From a virus, in IMG/VR virus record IMGVR_UViG_3300042293_000555, positions 1 to 64,000 of that record: 64,000 bases of DNA. The stretch is one strand, 5' to 3'. The position numbers were made by a program, and so were the translations under genes. Within the stretch, counting starts at the first letter, position 1. Each line of letters opens with the position of its first letter. Under the pieces are notes generated by a model. That model had not been told where the DNA came from. It saw only the letters and a list, made by a program, of their open reading frames with translations, and made no database searches. Positions 40,065 through 47,060 of this stretch are shown piece after piece.

Positions 40065-40634
40065 ATGGATGGTGTGAAAATACAGCTTGGACAACTCACC
40101 ATGAATAAAACTGCAAGATTTATTAAACCTTGTTTAAAATTGTATGGTGAAGAGTTTAGGAAAAGAATAAGTTCTGTATTTAAGTTAGCTTATGGTATAG
40201 GAGATATGTATATAGATAAAAAGTATGAAAAACATATCTTTATTCTTATAGATACTTTTAAATGTTCTAAGCATTTCTTAAGTACTTTGGAATGGTTACA
40301 GGAACAAGATTGTTATGAAGATGATTATGCTTATGATAACTTAGTACATGGCAGATTGCATATGATAGTTATTAAGTTACCTGAAGGTATTGATTTACAG
40401 TTATTTCTAAAAGGTAAATACAGTAAAATGTATACTGATACAGAAATAATTTCAATGCTTGATGATGAAACTAAAAGCATTGTTATTAAAGATAAGAATT
40501 ATAAAGTTACTTTTGTAGAGAAAGTTAATGCTTTATTTAAATCTAATCTTAAAGTGTCTGATTTAACTGCTGAAACTGAACTTGATACTCCACCTAACAT
40601 TCCTTTTTCAGAAGAACAAGAAATTTTTATTTAA
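40065..40634 (+). CDS. Unknown protein downstream of the exonuclease
   Basis: About 189 residues from the ATG at 40065, one base after the exonuclease stop. It begins MDGVKIQLGQLTMNKTARFI and has an acidic centre (EWLQEQDCYEDDYAYDNLVH). No catalytic motif is visible. It is the last gene before a strong terminator, so it closes the replication/recombination operon. Confidence 0.6.
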   Translation: MDGVKIQLGQLTMNKTARFIKPCLKLYGEEFRKRISSVFKLAYGIGDMYIDKKYEKHIFILIDTFKCSKHFLSTLEWLQEQDCYEDDYAYDNLVHGRLHMIVIKLPEGIDLQLFLKGKYSKMYTDTEIISMLDDETKSIVIKDKNYKVTFVEKVNALFKSNLKVSDLTAETELDTPPNIPFSEEQEIFI

Positions 40635-40639
40635 CTATG

Positions 40640-40662
40640 GGGGAAGGCAACTTCCCCTTTTT
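40640..40662 (+). terminator. Terminator of the replication/recombination operon
   Basis: GGGGAAG/CTTCCCC around a GCAA tetraloop and T5. It begins five bases after the stop at 40634. Confidence 0.92.
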
Positions 40663-40675
40663 CAACTACTTACTT

Positions 40676-40930
40676 ATGTTTAAATTAGTAAAAACAAATT
40701 ATCAAAATCAAAATCATTATCTTTTACTTAATGGTACACCTATTGAAACTGGTCAAAATGGTTTTACATTAGAAGTATTAGGTGCAACATTTACTCCACC
40801 TAATGCACAAATACCTATTATTAATATAGATCAGATTGATTCAATGATTTTAGAAGATACTGATTTACAAGATTGGGAAGTAGAAGTAGACAGTGATTTA
40901 AACATTTATTTAAAATCTCAACAATTATGA
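40676..40930 (+). CDS. Small acidic protein (84 residues)
   Basis: From the ATG at 40676 (MFKLVKTNYQNQNHYLLLNG); an upstream ATG would lie inside the terminator. The C-terminal part is acidic (MILEDTDLQDWEVEVDSDLN). It overlaps the lipoprotein gene by four bases. Similar short proteins occur in Bacteroidota phages; function unknown. Confidence 0.6.
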   Translation: MFKLVKTNYQNQNHYLLLNGTPIETGQNGFTLEVLGATFTPPNAQIPIINIDQIDSMILEDTDLQDWEVEVDSDLNIYLKSQQL

Positions 40931-41559
40931 AACAGATACTAAAAGTTATCTTTGCACTTATGTTATTAGTAACATTTGAAAGTTGCACACAACAAAAACA
41001 ACCTATCATTCCTGTTATTCCTCAAACAGATGACACTATTAAGGATGATATTGAAGAAGTAAGAGCTATGGTTATAGGACATAAGACTGAATCTAAAGTC
41101 AATAAAAAACCTAAACAAAAACTTTCTTCAAGGGAAAAATATATTAAAAGATTTTTACCTACAGCTATTGCAGAATCTAAAAAGTATGGTATTCCTGTAT
41201 CTATTAAACTTGCTCAAGGTATAGTAGAATCTGATGCAGGAAATTCTTCATTAGCTACAAAACACAACATACATTTTTGTATTAAAGACCCTAAAAATGG
41301 TAAAGGAAGTATTAAACATCATGATGATGACCCTAATGATCATTTTTATACTTACAAAAGTGCATGGTATTCATTTAGACATCATTCTAAGTTTCTAAAA
41401 ACTCATAGTAGATATGCATTTTTATTTAAGATTCCTAAAACCAATTATAAAGCTTGGGCCAAAGGTTTAAAGAAAGCTGGATATGCTACTCATCCACACT
41501 ATGCTGAATCATTAATTTCAGTTATTGAAACTCACAAGCTTTATAAGTATGACCAATAA
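40927..41559 (+). CDS. Lipoprotein glucosaminidase (FlgJ-type peptidoglycan hydrolase)
   Basis: A 210-residue protein with a lipoprotein signal (MKQILKVIFALMLLVTFESC, lipobox FESC) and a linker to about 75. The glucosaminidase domain contains SIKLAQGIVESDAGNSSLAT with the catalytic Glu, then YKSAWYSFRHHSKFL and LKKAGYATHPHYAESLI. It should cut glycan strands from the outer-membrane or periplasmic face. A lipid-anchored muralytic enzyme could assist lysis or envelope remodelling. It is separate from the amidase endolysin in the late block. Confidence 0.85.
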   Translation: MKQILKVIFALMLLVTFESCTQQKQPIIPVIPQTDDTIKDDIEEVRAMVIGHKTESKVNKKPKQKLSSREKYIKRFLPTAIAESKKYGIPVSIKLAQGIVESDAGNSSLATKHNIHFCIKDPKNGKGSIKHHDDDPNDHFYTYKSAWYSFRHHSKFLKTHSRYAFLFKIPKTNYKAWAKGLKKAGYATHPHYAESLISVIETHKLYKYDQ

Positions 41560-41587
41560 TTAATTAATCAAATAATCAATATTTACA

Positions 41588-41776
41588 ATGACATTAGCAC
41601 AATTAAAAATTGAAGCACAAAAGTTGATTGCAGATTTTCCTCACCTTGAAAGAGAAGTATCAGAATTTTATCATTTAGCTAAAGATGAAATAGAACAAGG
41701 AGAATCTGAACAACATGAATGTAATCTTGCATATAATGATATGATGAGTTTACTAACTGAAGAACATGATATTTGA
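41588..41776 (+). CDS. Small helical protein (62 residues)
   Basis: A 62-residue acidic, helical protein starting MTLAQLKIEAQKLIADFPHL and ending SLLTEEHDI. It overlaps the next gene by 11 bases. No family recognised; similar short helical proteins are common in phages of Bacteroidota. Confidence 0.6.
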   Translation: MTLAQLKIEAQKLIADFPHLEREVSEFYHLAKDEIEQGESEQHECNLAYNDMMSLLTEEHDI

Positions 41777-41957
41777 GCCACAAAATAGAATAGAGGTAAT
41801 CACTCCTAAAGGTAAAGGGTTTATATGGTTAGTAACAGAATATGGTACTGAAACATCTAAACTCTTTACTGTTATACAAGATAATGGTGAAATATGGGAA
41901 TGGCAAAACAAGGATGTAAAAGTATTAAATAACATTACATTTAATAGAATAACATGA
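41766..41957 (+). CDS. Small beta-rich protein (63 residues)
   Basis: A 63-residue protein starting MIFEPQNRIEVITPKGKGFI and containing VIQDNGEIWEWQNKDVKV, a pattern like small SH3-type barrels. Its four-base overlap with the following gene shows coupling. Function unknown. Confidence 0.6.
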   Translation: MIFEPQNRIEVITPKGKGFIWLVTEYGTETSKLFTVIQDNGEIWEWQNKDVKVLNNITFNRIT

Positions 41958-42646
41958 AAAACTTACACTTAATACCAACAGAGAAAGCAAGTAAGTTGTT
42001 TATACACAATGCTTTTAATGATTTAAGATTTGATATTAGAGAATTAAAACATGATAATAACCAAAACATCTACATCACTTCTGATGAAGAAATTAAAGAA
42101 GGAGATTACTTCTATTCTTTATTTCAAGGGGAAGAAAGAATATTAAAATACAATAAACTTGTAATACCTTTTCCTAAAGATAAAAAAATCATCCTAACAA
42201 CAGACCAAGACTTAGATGGTGTACAATCTATTGATGATGAGTTTTTAGAATGGTTTGTTAAGAATCCAAGTTGTGAGTTTGTTGAGGTTGGAAAATTATA
42301 TAAAAATGGTTATGGAAATTGGTATAGAAACGATAGTCATTTTATATCATCTGAAACTAAGTACAAAATCATCATTCCAAAAGAAGAACCTAAACAAGAA
42401 ACACTTGAAGAAGCTGCTGAAAAATATCATAATAAAATATCTAAAAAAAGAAATACTCAATTAGGTGTACCTTCAGAAGATTTTATTGAAGGTGCTAAAT
42501 GGCAATCTGAAAGAATGTATAGTGTGGAAGATTTAAAAAAAGCAATAGATTTAGCAAGAGTATTCAGTAAAATTACTGAAAATAATGGGTATGACGAGTT
42601 CGAGTATACCCCTATTGAAATTATTCAACAATTTAAAAACAAATAA
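41954..42646 (+). CDS. Bacteroidota-phage protein with C-terminal EGAKWQSERMYS motif
   Basis: A 230-residue protein. The N-terminal 130 residues are unassigned. The C-terminus contains LEEAAEKYHNKISKK and FIEGAKWQSERMYSVEDLKK, a module I recognise from many small proteins of flavobacterial and other Bacteroidota phages, with no known function. This is useful mainly as a host-range hint. Confidence 0.65.
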   Translation: MKNLHLIPTEKASKLFIHNAFNDLRFDIRELKHDNNQNIYITSDEEIKEGDYFYSLFQGEERILKYNKLVIPFPKDKKIILTTDQDLDGVQSIDDEFLEWFVKNPSCEFVEVGKLYKNGYGNWYRNDSHFISSETKYKIIIPKEEPKQETLEEAAEKYHNKISKKRNTQLGVPSEDFIEGAKWQSERMYSVEDLKKAIDLARVFSKITENNGYDEFEYTPIEIIQQFKNK

Positions 42647-42647
42647 T

Positions 42648-42839
42648 ATGACAGCAGTAGAATGGTTAGCAGAACAAATGATGCATCCACAAATACATCC
42701 ACAAATATTTAATCCATACATTGAACAAGCCCTCGAACTCGAAAAGCAGCAGATAATTGATTTTGGAGTTTGGTATTCAGGAATGGAACAAGAAAAAGTA
42801 AAAAAAGCATTTGAAAGATTTAAAAACGAAACAGAATGA
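42648..42839 (+). CDS. Small protein with MTAVEWL motif (63 residues)
   Basis: From the ATG at 42648: MTAVEWLAEQMMHPQIHPQI, then ALELEKQQIIDFGVWYSGM. This is a short protein family often found beside the EGAKWQSERMYS proteins in Bacteroidota phages. A longer upstream frame would overlap the previous gene out of frame. It overlaps ThyX by four bases. Function unknown. Confidence 0.65.
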   Translation: MTAVEWLAEQMMHPQIHPQIFNPYIEQALELEKQQIIDFGVWYSGMEQEKVKKAFERFKNETE

Positions 42840-43897
42840 TTAATGCAAAAATAGTAGCAGATTCTTTAAGTCCACAAGGACATAGAATTACAACTATGGA
42901 AGTTGTATTTCCAAGATTTATTTTAGCAGAATTGAATACTCACAGAATGTTGTCAAAAAATTCAGCATCAAGTAGAGCTATTCCATTTGAAAAAATGGTT
43001 AAATCAGTTCAAGAAAATCCTTTTATTCCTATTGCTTGGCAAAAGCATCATAAGGGAATGCAGGGTAGTGAGTATAAAACAGGAAGTTCTGAAATACAAT
43101 TATGTATAAATAAATGGTTAGATGCCAGAGATAATGCAGTTCAATCTGCTAAACTATTAAATCAGTCAGAATTAGTAACTAAACAACTTTGTAACAGATT
43201 ACTTGAACCCTTTATGTGGCACAAAGTACTGATTACAGCAACTGAATGGAGTAATTTCTTTGAGTTGAGATGTCCTTTGTACTCATTATATAGTCCTCAT
43301 GGTGAACATTTATTTAAAAGTAAAAAAGATGCTATAGAGTATTTTAAAGGTACAGGATACAATGATGATGAAATTGAAAATTGGACAGATTTAGATTGGT
43401 TACAAATCAACAAAGGTCAATCTGAAATACACATGATGCAATTAGCTGAATGTATGTGGGATGCTATGAATGAATCTACTCCTAAGCAATTGAAAGCAGG
43501 TGAATGGCATATTCCTTATGGTGATACTATTAATGTTTTAGGAGATACTGATTTTAAAGAAGATGTATTAACTAAAATTAAAATAGCAACAGCAAGATGT
43601 GCAAGAGTGAGTTATACAACAGTAGGAGAAGATAGTAAAGAAATACCTTATGAAAAAGATATTGCTTTACATGATTCTTTAATTGCAAGTGGTCACATGA
43701 GTCCAACAGAACACATTGCCAGAGCTATGTCTGATGAAGAGTATTATACTTTCATAAGAGGTAAAGTTGATACTTATGAACCAACAAGATATTCTACTGT
43801 AGCAGACTTAACAATAAATGAAGTTCCAGGTACAGAAAAACTTTTTGGTTGGTGTAATAATTTTAGAGGATTTATTCAATATAGATATATGATTTAA
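42836..43897 (+). CDS. thyX: FAD-dependent thymidylate synthase (ThyX-like)
   Basis: A 353-residue protein. LNTHRMLSKNSASSRAIPFE (about 34-53) corresponds to the ThyX RHR-x-x-S-x-N-x-x-S-x-R motif with the first Arg replaced by Thr. IATARCARVSYTTVG (about 251-265) and HMSPTEHIARAM (about 288-299) are also ThyX-like. It would make dTMP from dUMP using FAD and methylenetetrahydrofolate. It is longer than bacterial ThyX (about 220-250) because of an insertion near 150-200. Together with the dUTPase it supplies dTTP. Confidence 0.8.
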   Translation: MINAKIVADSLSPQGHRITTMEVVFPRFILAELNTHRMLSKNSASSRAIPFEKMVKSVQENPFIPIAWQKHHKGMQGSEYKTGSSEIQLCINKWLDARDNAVQSAKLLNQSELVTKQLCNRLLEPFMWHKVLITATEWSNFFELRCPLYSLYSPHGEHLFKSKKDAIEYFKGTGYNDDEIENWTDLDWLQINKGQSEIHMMQLAECMWDAMNESTPKQLKAGEWHIPYGDTINVLGDTDFKEDVLTKIKIATARCARVSYTTVGEDSKEIPYEKDIALHDSLIASGHMSPTEHIARAMSDEEYYTFIRGKVDTYEPTRYSTVADLTINEVPGTEKLFGWCNNFRGFIQYRYMI

Positions 43898-43905
43898 TTA
43901 TTTCT

Positions 43906-43913
43906 TATATTTG
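43906..43913 (+). promoter_or_regulatory. Host-type -7 box before the aaRS-like gene
   Basis: TATATTTG followed by TAAATT, 31 bases before the ATG at 43945. It is identical to the box before the homing endonuclease, so this gene may be transcribed by host polymerase independently of its neighbours. Confidence 0.6.
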
Positions 43914-43944
43914 TAAATTCAATAACAATTTAAATTAATAAATA

Positions 43945-44790
43945 ATGAAAAAGCATTCTCTTCATTCTTCATTTTATCCACACATTGATTCAGAAAAATT
44001 CACTAAAGTTGTTAAGAAATTACGAGCATTCTTTAGTGATAAAGGATTCTTAGAAACTCACACTCAAAACAGACTCAGTATTTTAGCAGCTTGTGAAGAT
44101 CCTTTTAATATTAGAACTTTTGAGTATGAGAACCAAGTATGGCCTCTTCCTCAAACAGGTCAAATGTGGTTGGAACATGATTTGTTAAATAATCCTGAAT
44201 CAATAGGATATTTTTGTGTAAGTACATCTTACAGAAATGAAAAAGAACCTATTGAAGGAAGACATTGTATGATTTTTCCAATGTTTGAATTTGAATTTCA
44301 TGGTAACTTAAGTGATTTATGGATTGTTGAAGTTGAACTTCTTAATTATTTAGGATTTAAACAACATGAAGTAGCAAACTATGAAGAAGTTTGTAAGAAA
44401 TATAATGTAAGTATTATTGATTCTTTTATTGAAGGAAGAATGAATCAAGAAGGAAAGGATGCTATACTTTTAATGAATTTTCCAGAAAGAACTAACCCAT
44501 TCTGGAATATGAAAAGGTTAAATGATGTTGCAAGAAAAATTGATGTTATCTTACATGGTCAAGAAACTATTGGTTCTGCTGAAAGAAGTACTGATAAAGA
44601 ACAAATGCGTGAAACATTTTTTACTATTGAAGGAGGAAAATATGCTGAAAAGTTATTTGAACTCTTTGGTTACAACAGAGTAATAGCTGAGTTAGATGAG
44701 TTTTTAGAGAACAAATTCTTCCCAAGAGTAGGTGGTGGAATAGGTATCACAAGACTTATCAGAGCTATGGAAATTAGTAAATTACTGTAA
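43945..44790 (+). CDS. Class II aminoacyl-tRNA synthetase core-like protein
   Basis: A 281-residue protein consisting of a class IIb (Asp/Asn/Lys) catalytic core. Motif 2 is VSTSYRNEKEPIEGRHCMIF then PMFEFEFHG (Arg and Glu contacts for ATP), and motif 3 is GGGIGITRLIRAM (about 264-276). LPQTGQMWLEHDLL resembles the region before motif 2 in AspRS/AsnRS. There is no anticodon-binding domain. AsnA-type asparagine synthetase is the main alternative, but motif 2 fits a synthetase better. It could charge or modify the unusual tRNA-like RNAs, or act on an amino acid. Confidence 0.72.
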   Translation: MKKHSLHSSFYPHIDSEKFTKVVKKLRAFFSDKGFLETHTQNRLSILAACEDPFNIRTFEYENQVWPLPQTGQMWLEHDLLNNPESIGYFCVSTSYRNEKEPIEGRHCMIFPMFEFEFHGNLSDLWIVEVELLNYLGFKQHEVANYEEVCKKYNVSIIDSFIEGRMNQEGKDAILLMNFPERTNPFWNMKRLNDVARKIDVILHGQETIGSAERSTDKEQMRETFFTIEGGKYAEKLFELFGYNRVIAELDEFLENKFFPRVGGGIGITRLIRAMEISKLL

Positions 44791-44791
44791 T

Positions 44792-45175
44792 ATGATAAAA
44801 TTCACTAAGAAGTTCAGTAAATATGAATTAATTGTAGGCACTAATAGTGTTGACATATTTAATCATTTTAATGTAAGTAAATTACATGGACTTACTAAAG
44901 AAGCAGCATTAGCTTATAAAGAAACTCCCAATGATGCTTACATTATGGGTATGTGTAATTATAGTCCTGCAAATAAGTTTCCCTATGTATTTATTAATAC
45001 TAATAGATTAAAAGGTGGATACAAAGATGCTACAGCAATTATGCATGAAACTGTACATTTAAGTTTACTTTTACACAATTGGAATGTTGAAAATAAAGAA
45101 GAAGAGATAGTAACTGATGCTGAAAAATATGCAAATCAAATACTATCTCTCATTAAGCTGAGTAACCTAATTTGA
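44792..45175 (+). CDS. Small HExxH protein
   Basis: A 127-residue protein. IMHETVHLSLLLHNWN (about 87-102) holds an HExxH zinc motif, with a later Glu-rich segment (NKEEEIVTDAEKYA) that could give the third ligand. It has no signal peptide. Small cytoplasmic zincins of this kind are seen in Bacteroidota phages; the substrate is unknown. It starts two bases after the aaRS-like gene. Confidence 0.65.
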   Translation: MIKFTKKFSKYELIVGTNSVDIFNHFNVSKLHGLTKEAALAYKETPNDAYIMGMCNYSPANKFPYVFINTNRLKGGYKDATAIMHETVHLSLLLHNWNVENKEEEIVTDAEKYANQILSLIKLSNLI

Positions 45176-45192
45176 TCACTAAATTAATTTTT

Positions 45193-45720
45193 ATGAAATA
45201 TGTATTGGCAGTTTGGTTTACGTTCTCCACTGTTTATTGTAACACCTACACAAAAGAAGTGGAAATGGTGTTGGAAAAAAAAGAATTTGTAAATTGGTTA
45301 ATTAATTCTAAACCTAAACATACTTGGAATGATGTTGATTGGTTAGCTAAAATGATGATGTCAGAAGTTGCTGATTCTACTGATAAAGAATCTATTTATC
45401 TTGTTGGTGCAGTAGCAGTTAATCACACAACATTATTTGGTTATACTTTATTTGAAGCATTACACAGAAAACAAGCATTTTCAGGTTTAAATAATGAAGC
45501 ATACCATTGGTGGAGAGCTGAACCTACAACAGTACATAAACAAATAGCTATTGACTTAATAACCAATGGTGTACAAGAAAGAGCTTGTAATGTTTTTGCA
45601 TTTTGTAATATGTCACTTATATCTAAGCATGCACATAATTGGTTTAGTTCTTTTAAACTTTATAAAAAAATAGGTCAAGTTTCTTTTTTCTCTTATGAAA
45701 AAGCTGTAAGTTTGCCTTAA
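45193..45720 (+). CDS. SleB/CwlJ-type cell wall hydrolase, secreted
   Basis: About 175 residues from the ATG at 45193 (a TTG seven codons earlier is less likely). Residues 1-17 form a signal-like hydrophobic segment ending in Cys (MKYVLAVWFTFSTVYC). The Hydrolase_2 domain follows: DWLAKMMMSEVADSTDKESI with the catalytic Glu, LVGAVAVNH and FCNMSLISKHAHNWFS. It should cleave peptidoglycan glycan strands. It is the third peptidoglycan hydrolase of this phage. Confidence 0.78.
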   Translation: MKYVLAVWFTFSTVYCNTYTKEVEMVLEKKEFVNWLINSKPKHTWNDVDWLAKMMMSEVADSTDKESIYLVGAVAVNHTTLFGYTLFEALHRKQAFSGLNNEAYHWWRAEPTTVHKQIAIDLITNGVQERACNVFAFCNMSLISKHAHNWFSSFKLYKKIGQVSFFSYEKAVSLP

Positions 45721-45731
45721 ATCAACTTATT

Positions 45732-46238
45732 ATGTACGTAGAAATTAAGAAGAAACACGAAGATGTAAAAATACCTACCTATGCTACAGCAGGTAGTGCA
45801 GGATTTGACCTATATGCAGATTCCTTTTTAAAGTTATATTCAGGTAATACAGAAGTTCTTTTAAAAGATGTAATGAGATTTAGCATCAGCAAAGGATATA
45901 TTGTTCTAAGACCATTTGAAAGAATCTTAATTGGAACAGGGTTGTATATGGCTATTCCTGAAGGATATGAATTACAAATTAGAGATAAAAGTGGAATTGC
46001 TTTAAAACAAGGTTTAAAAGTAATGAACTCACCGGGTACTGTAGATTCAGATTATAGAGATGAAATTGGTGTAATTATAGGTAATCTTAGCAATGCTTTA
46101 ATGAGAATTAACCTTAATGAAAAAATTGCACAAGCTGTACTTGCTAAACATGAAACTGCTGATTGGATTGAAACAGTAGATTTAACTCCTACTAATACTG
46201 AAAGAGTAGGTGGTTTTGGAAGTACAGGGTTAAAATAA
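45732..46238 (+). CDS. dut: dUTPase, trimeric type
   Basis: A 168-residue dUTP diphosphatase with the five motifs in order: AGSAGFDLYAD (I), QIRDKSGIALK (II), MNSPGTVDSDYRDEIGVII (III), EKIAQAVLA (IV) and RVGGFGSTG (V). About 20 residues are inserted between motifs I and II (KLYSGNTEVLLKDVMRFS). It converts dUTP to dUMP, the substrate of the ThyX encoded upstream, and keeps uracil out of phage DNA. Confidence 0.93.
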   Translation: MYVEIKKKHEDVKIPTYATAGSAGFDLYADSFLKLYSGNTEVLLKDVMRFSISKGYIVLRPFERILIGTGLYMAIPEGYELQIRDKSGIALKQGLKVMNSPGTVDSDYRDEIGVIIGNLSNALMRINLNEKIAQAVLAKHETADWIETVDLTPTNTERVGGFGSTGLK

Positions 46239-46270
46239 ATAATAAATTGTCCTGCGTCTTATAATTGTGA

Positions 46271-46298
46271 AAGGTTGGTAGAAATATCAACCTTTTTT
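46271..46298 (+). terminator. Terminator after dUTPase
   Basis: AAGGTTGGTA/TATCAACCTT around GAAA (one G-T pair), followed by T's. It is 33 bases past the stop. Confidence 0.9.
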
Positions 46299-46311
46299 AA
46301 ACCTTACTTCA

Positions 46312-47004
46312 ATGACATACAAAAATGTACTTATAGTTGTATTGATTTTTATTATTGCATTTATCAACAGATGTAAACAAGATACTTCATTAAAAACTAT
46401 ACAAGAATTAAAATTACAAAATCAATTATTGACTGATACTGTAGTTCATTTTAAAGATGCCAATGGAAAACAGTCTTCTAAAATTAGAGTATTAGAAGTA
46501 ACTAATATGAATCAGATTAAAAATCTTGATTCTCAGAAAAACTTAGTTACATTATTACAAAGTGAAGTTGCATTATATAAGAAAAAGTTACAAAGCAGTG
46601 TTGGTATTACAACTATTACAGAATTTGATACTATATTTAAGACTGATAGTTTTCACTTGGTTACTAACAGTAAGGATACAATTTCTATTCAATCTTTCCA
46701 TTTTAAACACTCTGACAGTTGGATAAAAATAAATATTAAGGGGGATTCCTTGAATACTCAATTCTCAGTAAAGGTTGATAATCAATACTCTGTATCAATT
46801 GTTAAAGCTAAAAAAGGATTTGATGCAATTGTTAAAAATTCTAATCCTTATTCTACCACTACTGAAATCTTAGCTACAAAACTTAGTTTACCTAAACCTA
46901 AGAAATTTGGTATAGGACTTGTAGTAGGATATGGTATAACCTTTCCTTTAAAACCTTCACCATTTATAGGTGTAGGTTTGTCCTATAACATCATAAGATT
47001 TTAG
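46312..47004 (+). CDS. Envelope-spanning protein, spanin-like candidate
   Basis: A 230-residue protein. Residues 5-20 are a hydrophobic helix (NVLIVVLIFIIAFI), 28-85 are coiled coil, then a beta-rich domain. The C-terminus FGIGLVVGYGITFPL, then SPFIGVGLSYNIIRF reads as an amphipathic beta-hairpin ending in Phe, the signature of outer-membrane proteins. An inner-membrane anchor plus an outer-membrane-like end suggests a one-piece spanin-like or envelope-bridging protein. It is the last gene of the rightward block. Confidence 0.6.
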   Translation: MTYKNVLIVVLIFIIAFINRCKQDTSLKTIQELKLQNQLLTDTVVHFKDANGKQSSKIRVLEVTNMNQIKNLDSQKNLVTLLQSEVALYKKKLQSSVGITTITEFDTIFKTDSFHLVTNSKDTISIQSFHFKHSDSWIKINIKGDSLNTQFSVKVDNQYSVSIVKAKKGFDAIVKNSNPYSTTTEILATKLSLPKPKKFGIGLVVGYGITFPLKPSPFIGVGLSYNIIRF

Positions 47005-47026
47005 TAACTTTCCTCTCTATATATTT

Positions 47027-47058
47027 AAAGGTCTTCCCTACAAAGGAAGACCTTTTTT
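47027..47058 (+). terminator. Strong terminator between converging blocks
   Basis: AAAGGTCTTCC/GGAAGACCTTT around CTACAAA, followed by T's to 47056. Stops of the converging genes are at 47004 and 47061. It is best for rightward transcripts; leftward the T-run is weaker (CTTTAAATAT). Confidence 0.93.
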
Positions 47059-47060
47059 AT

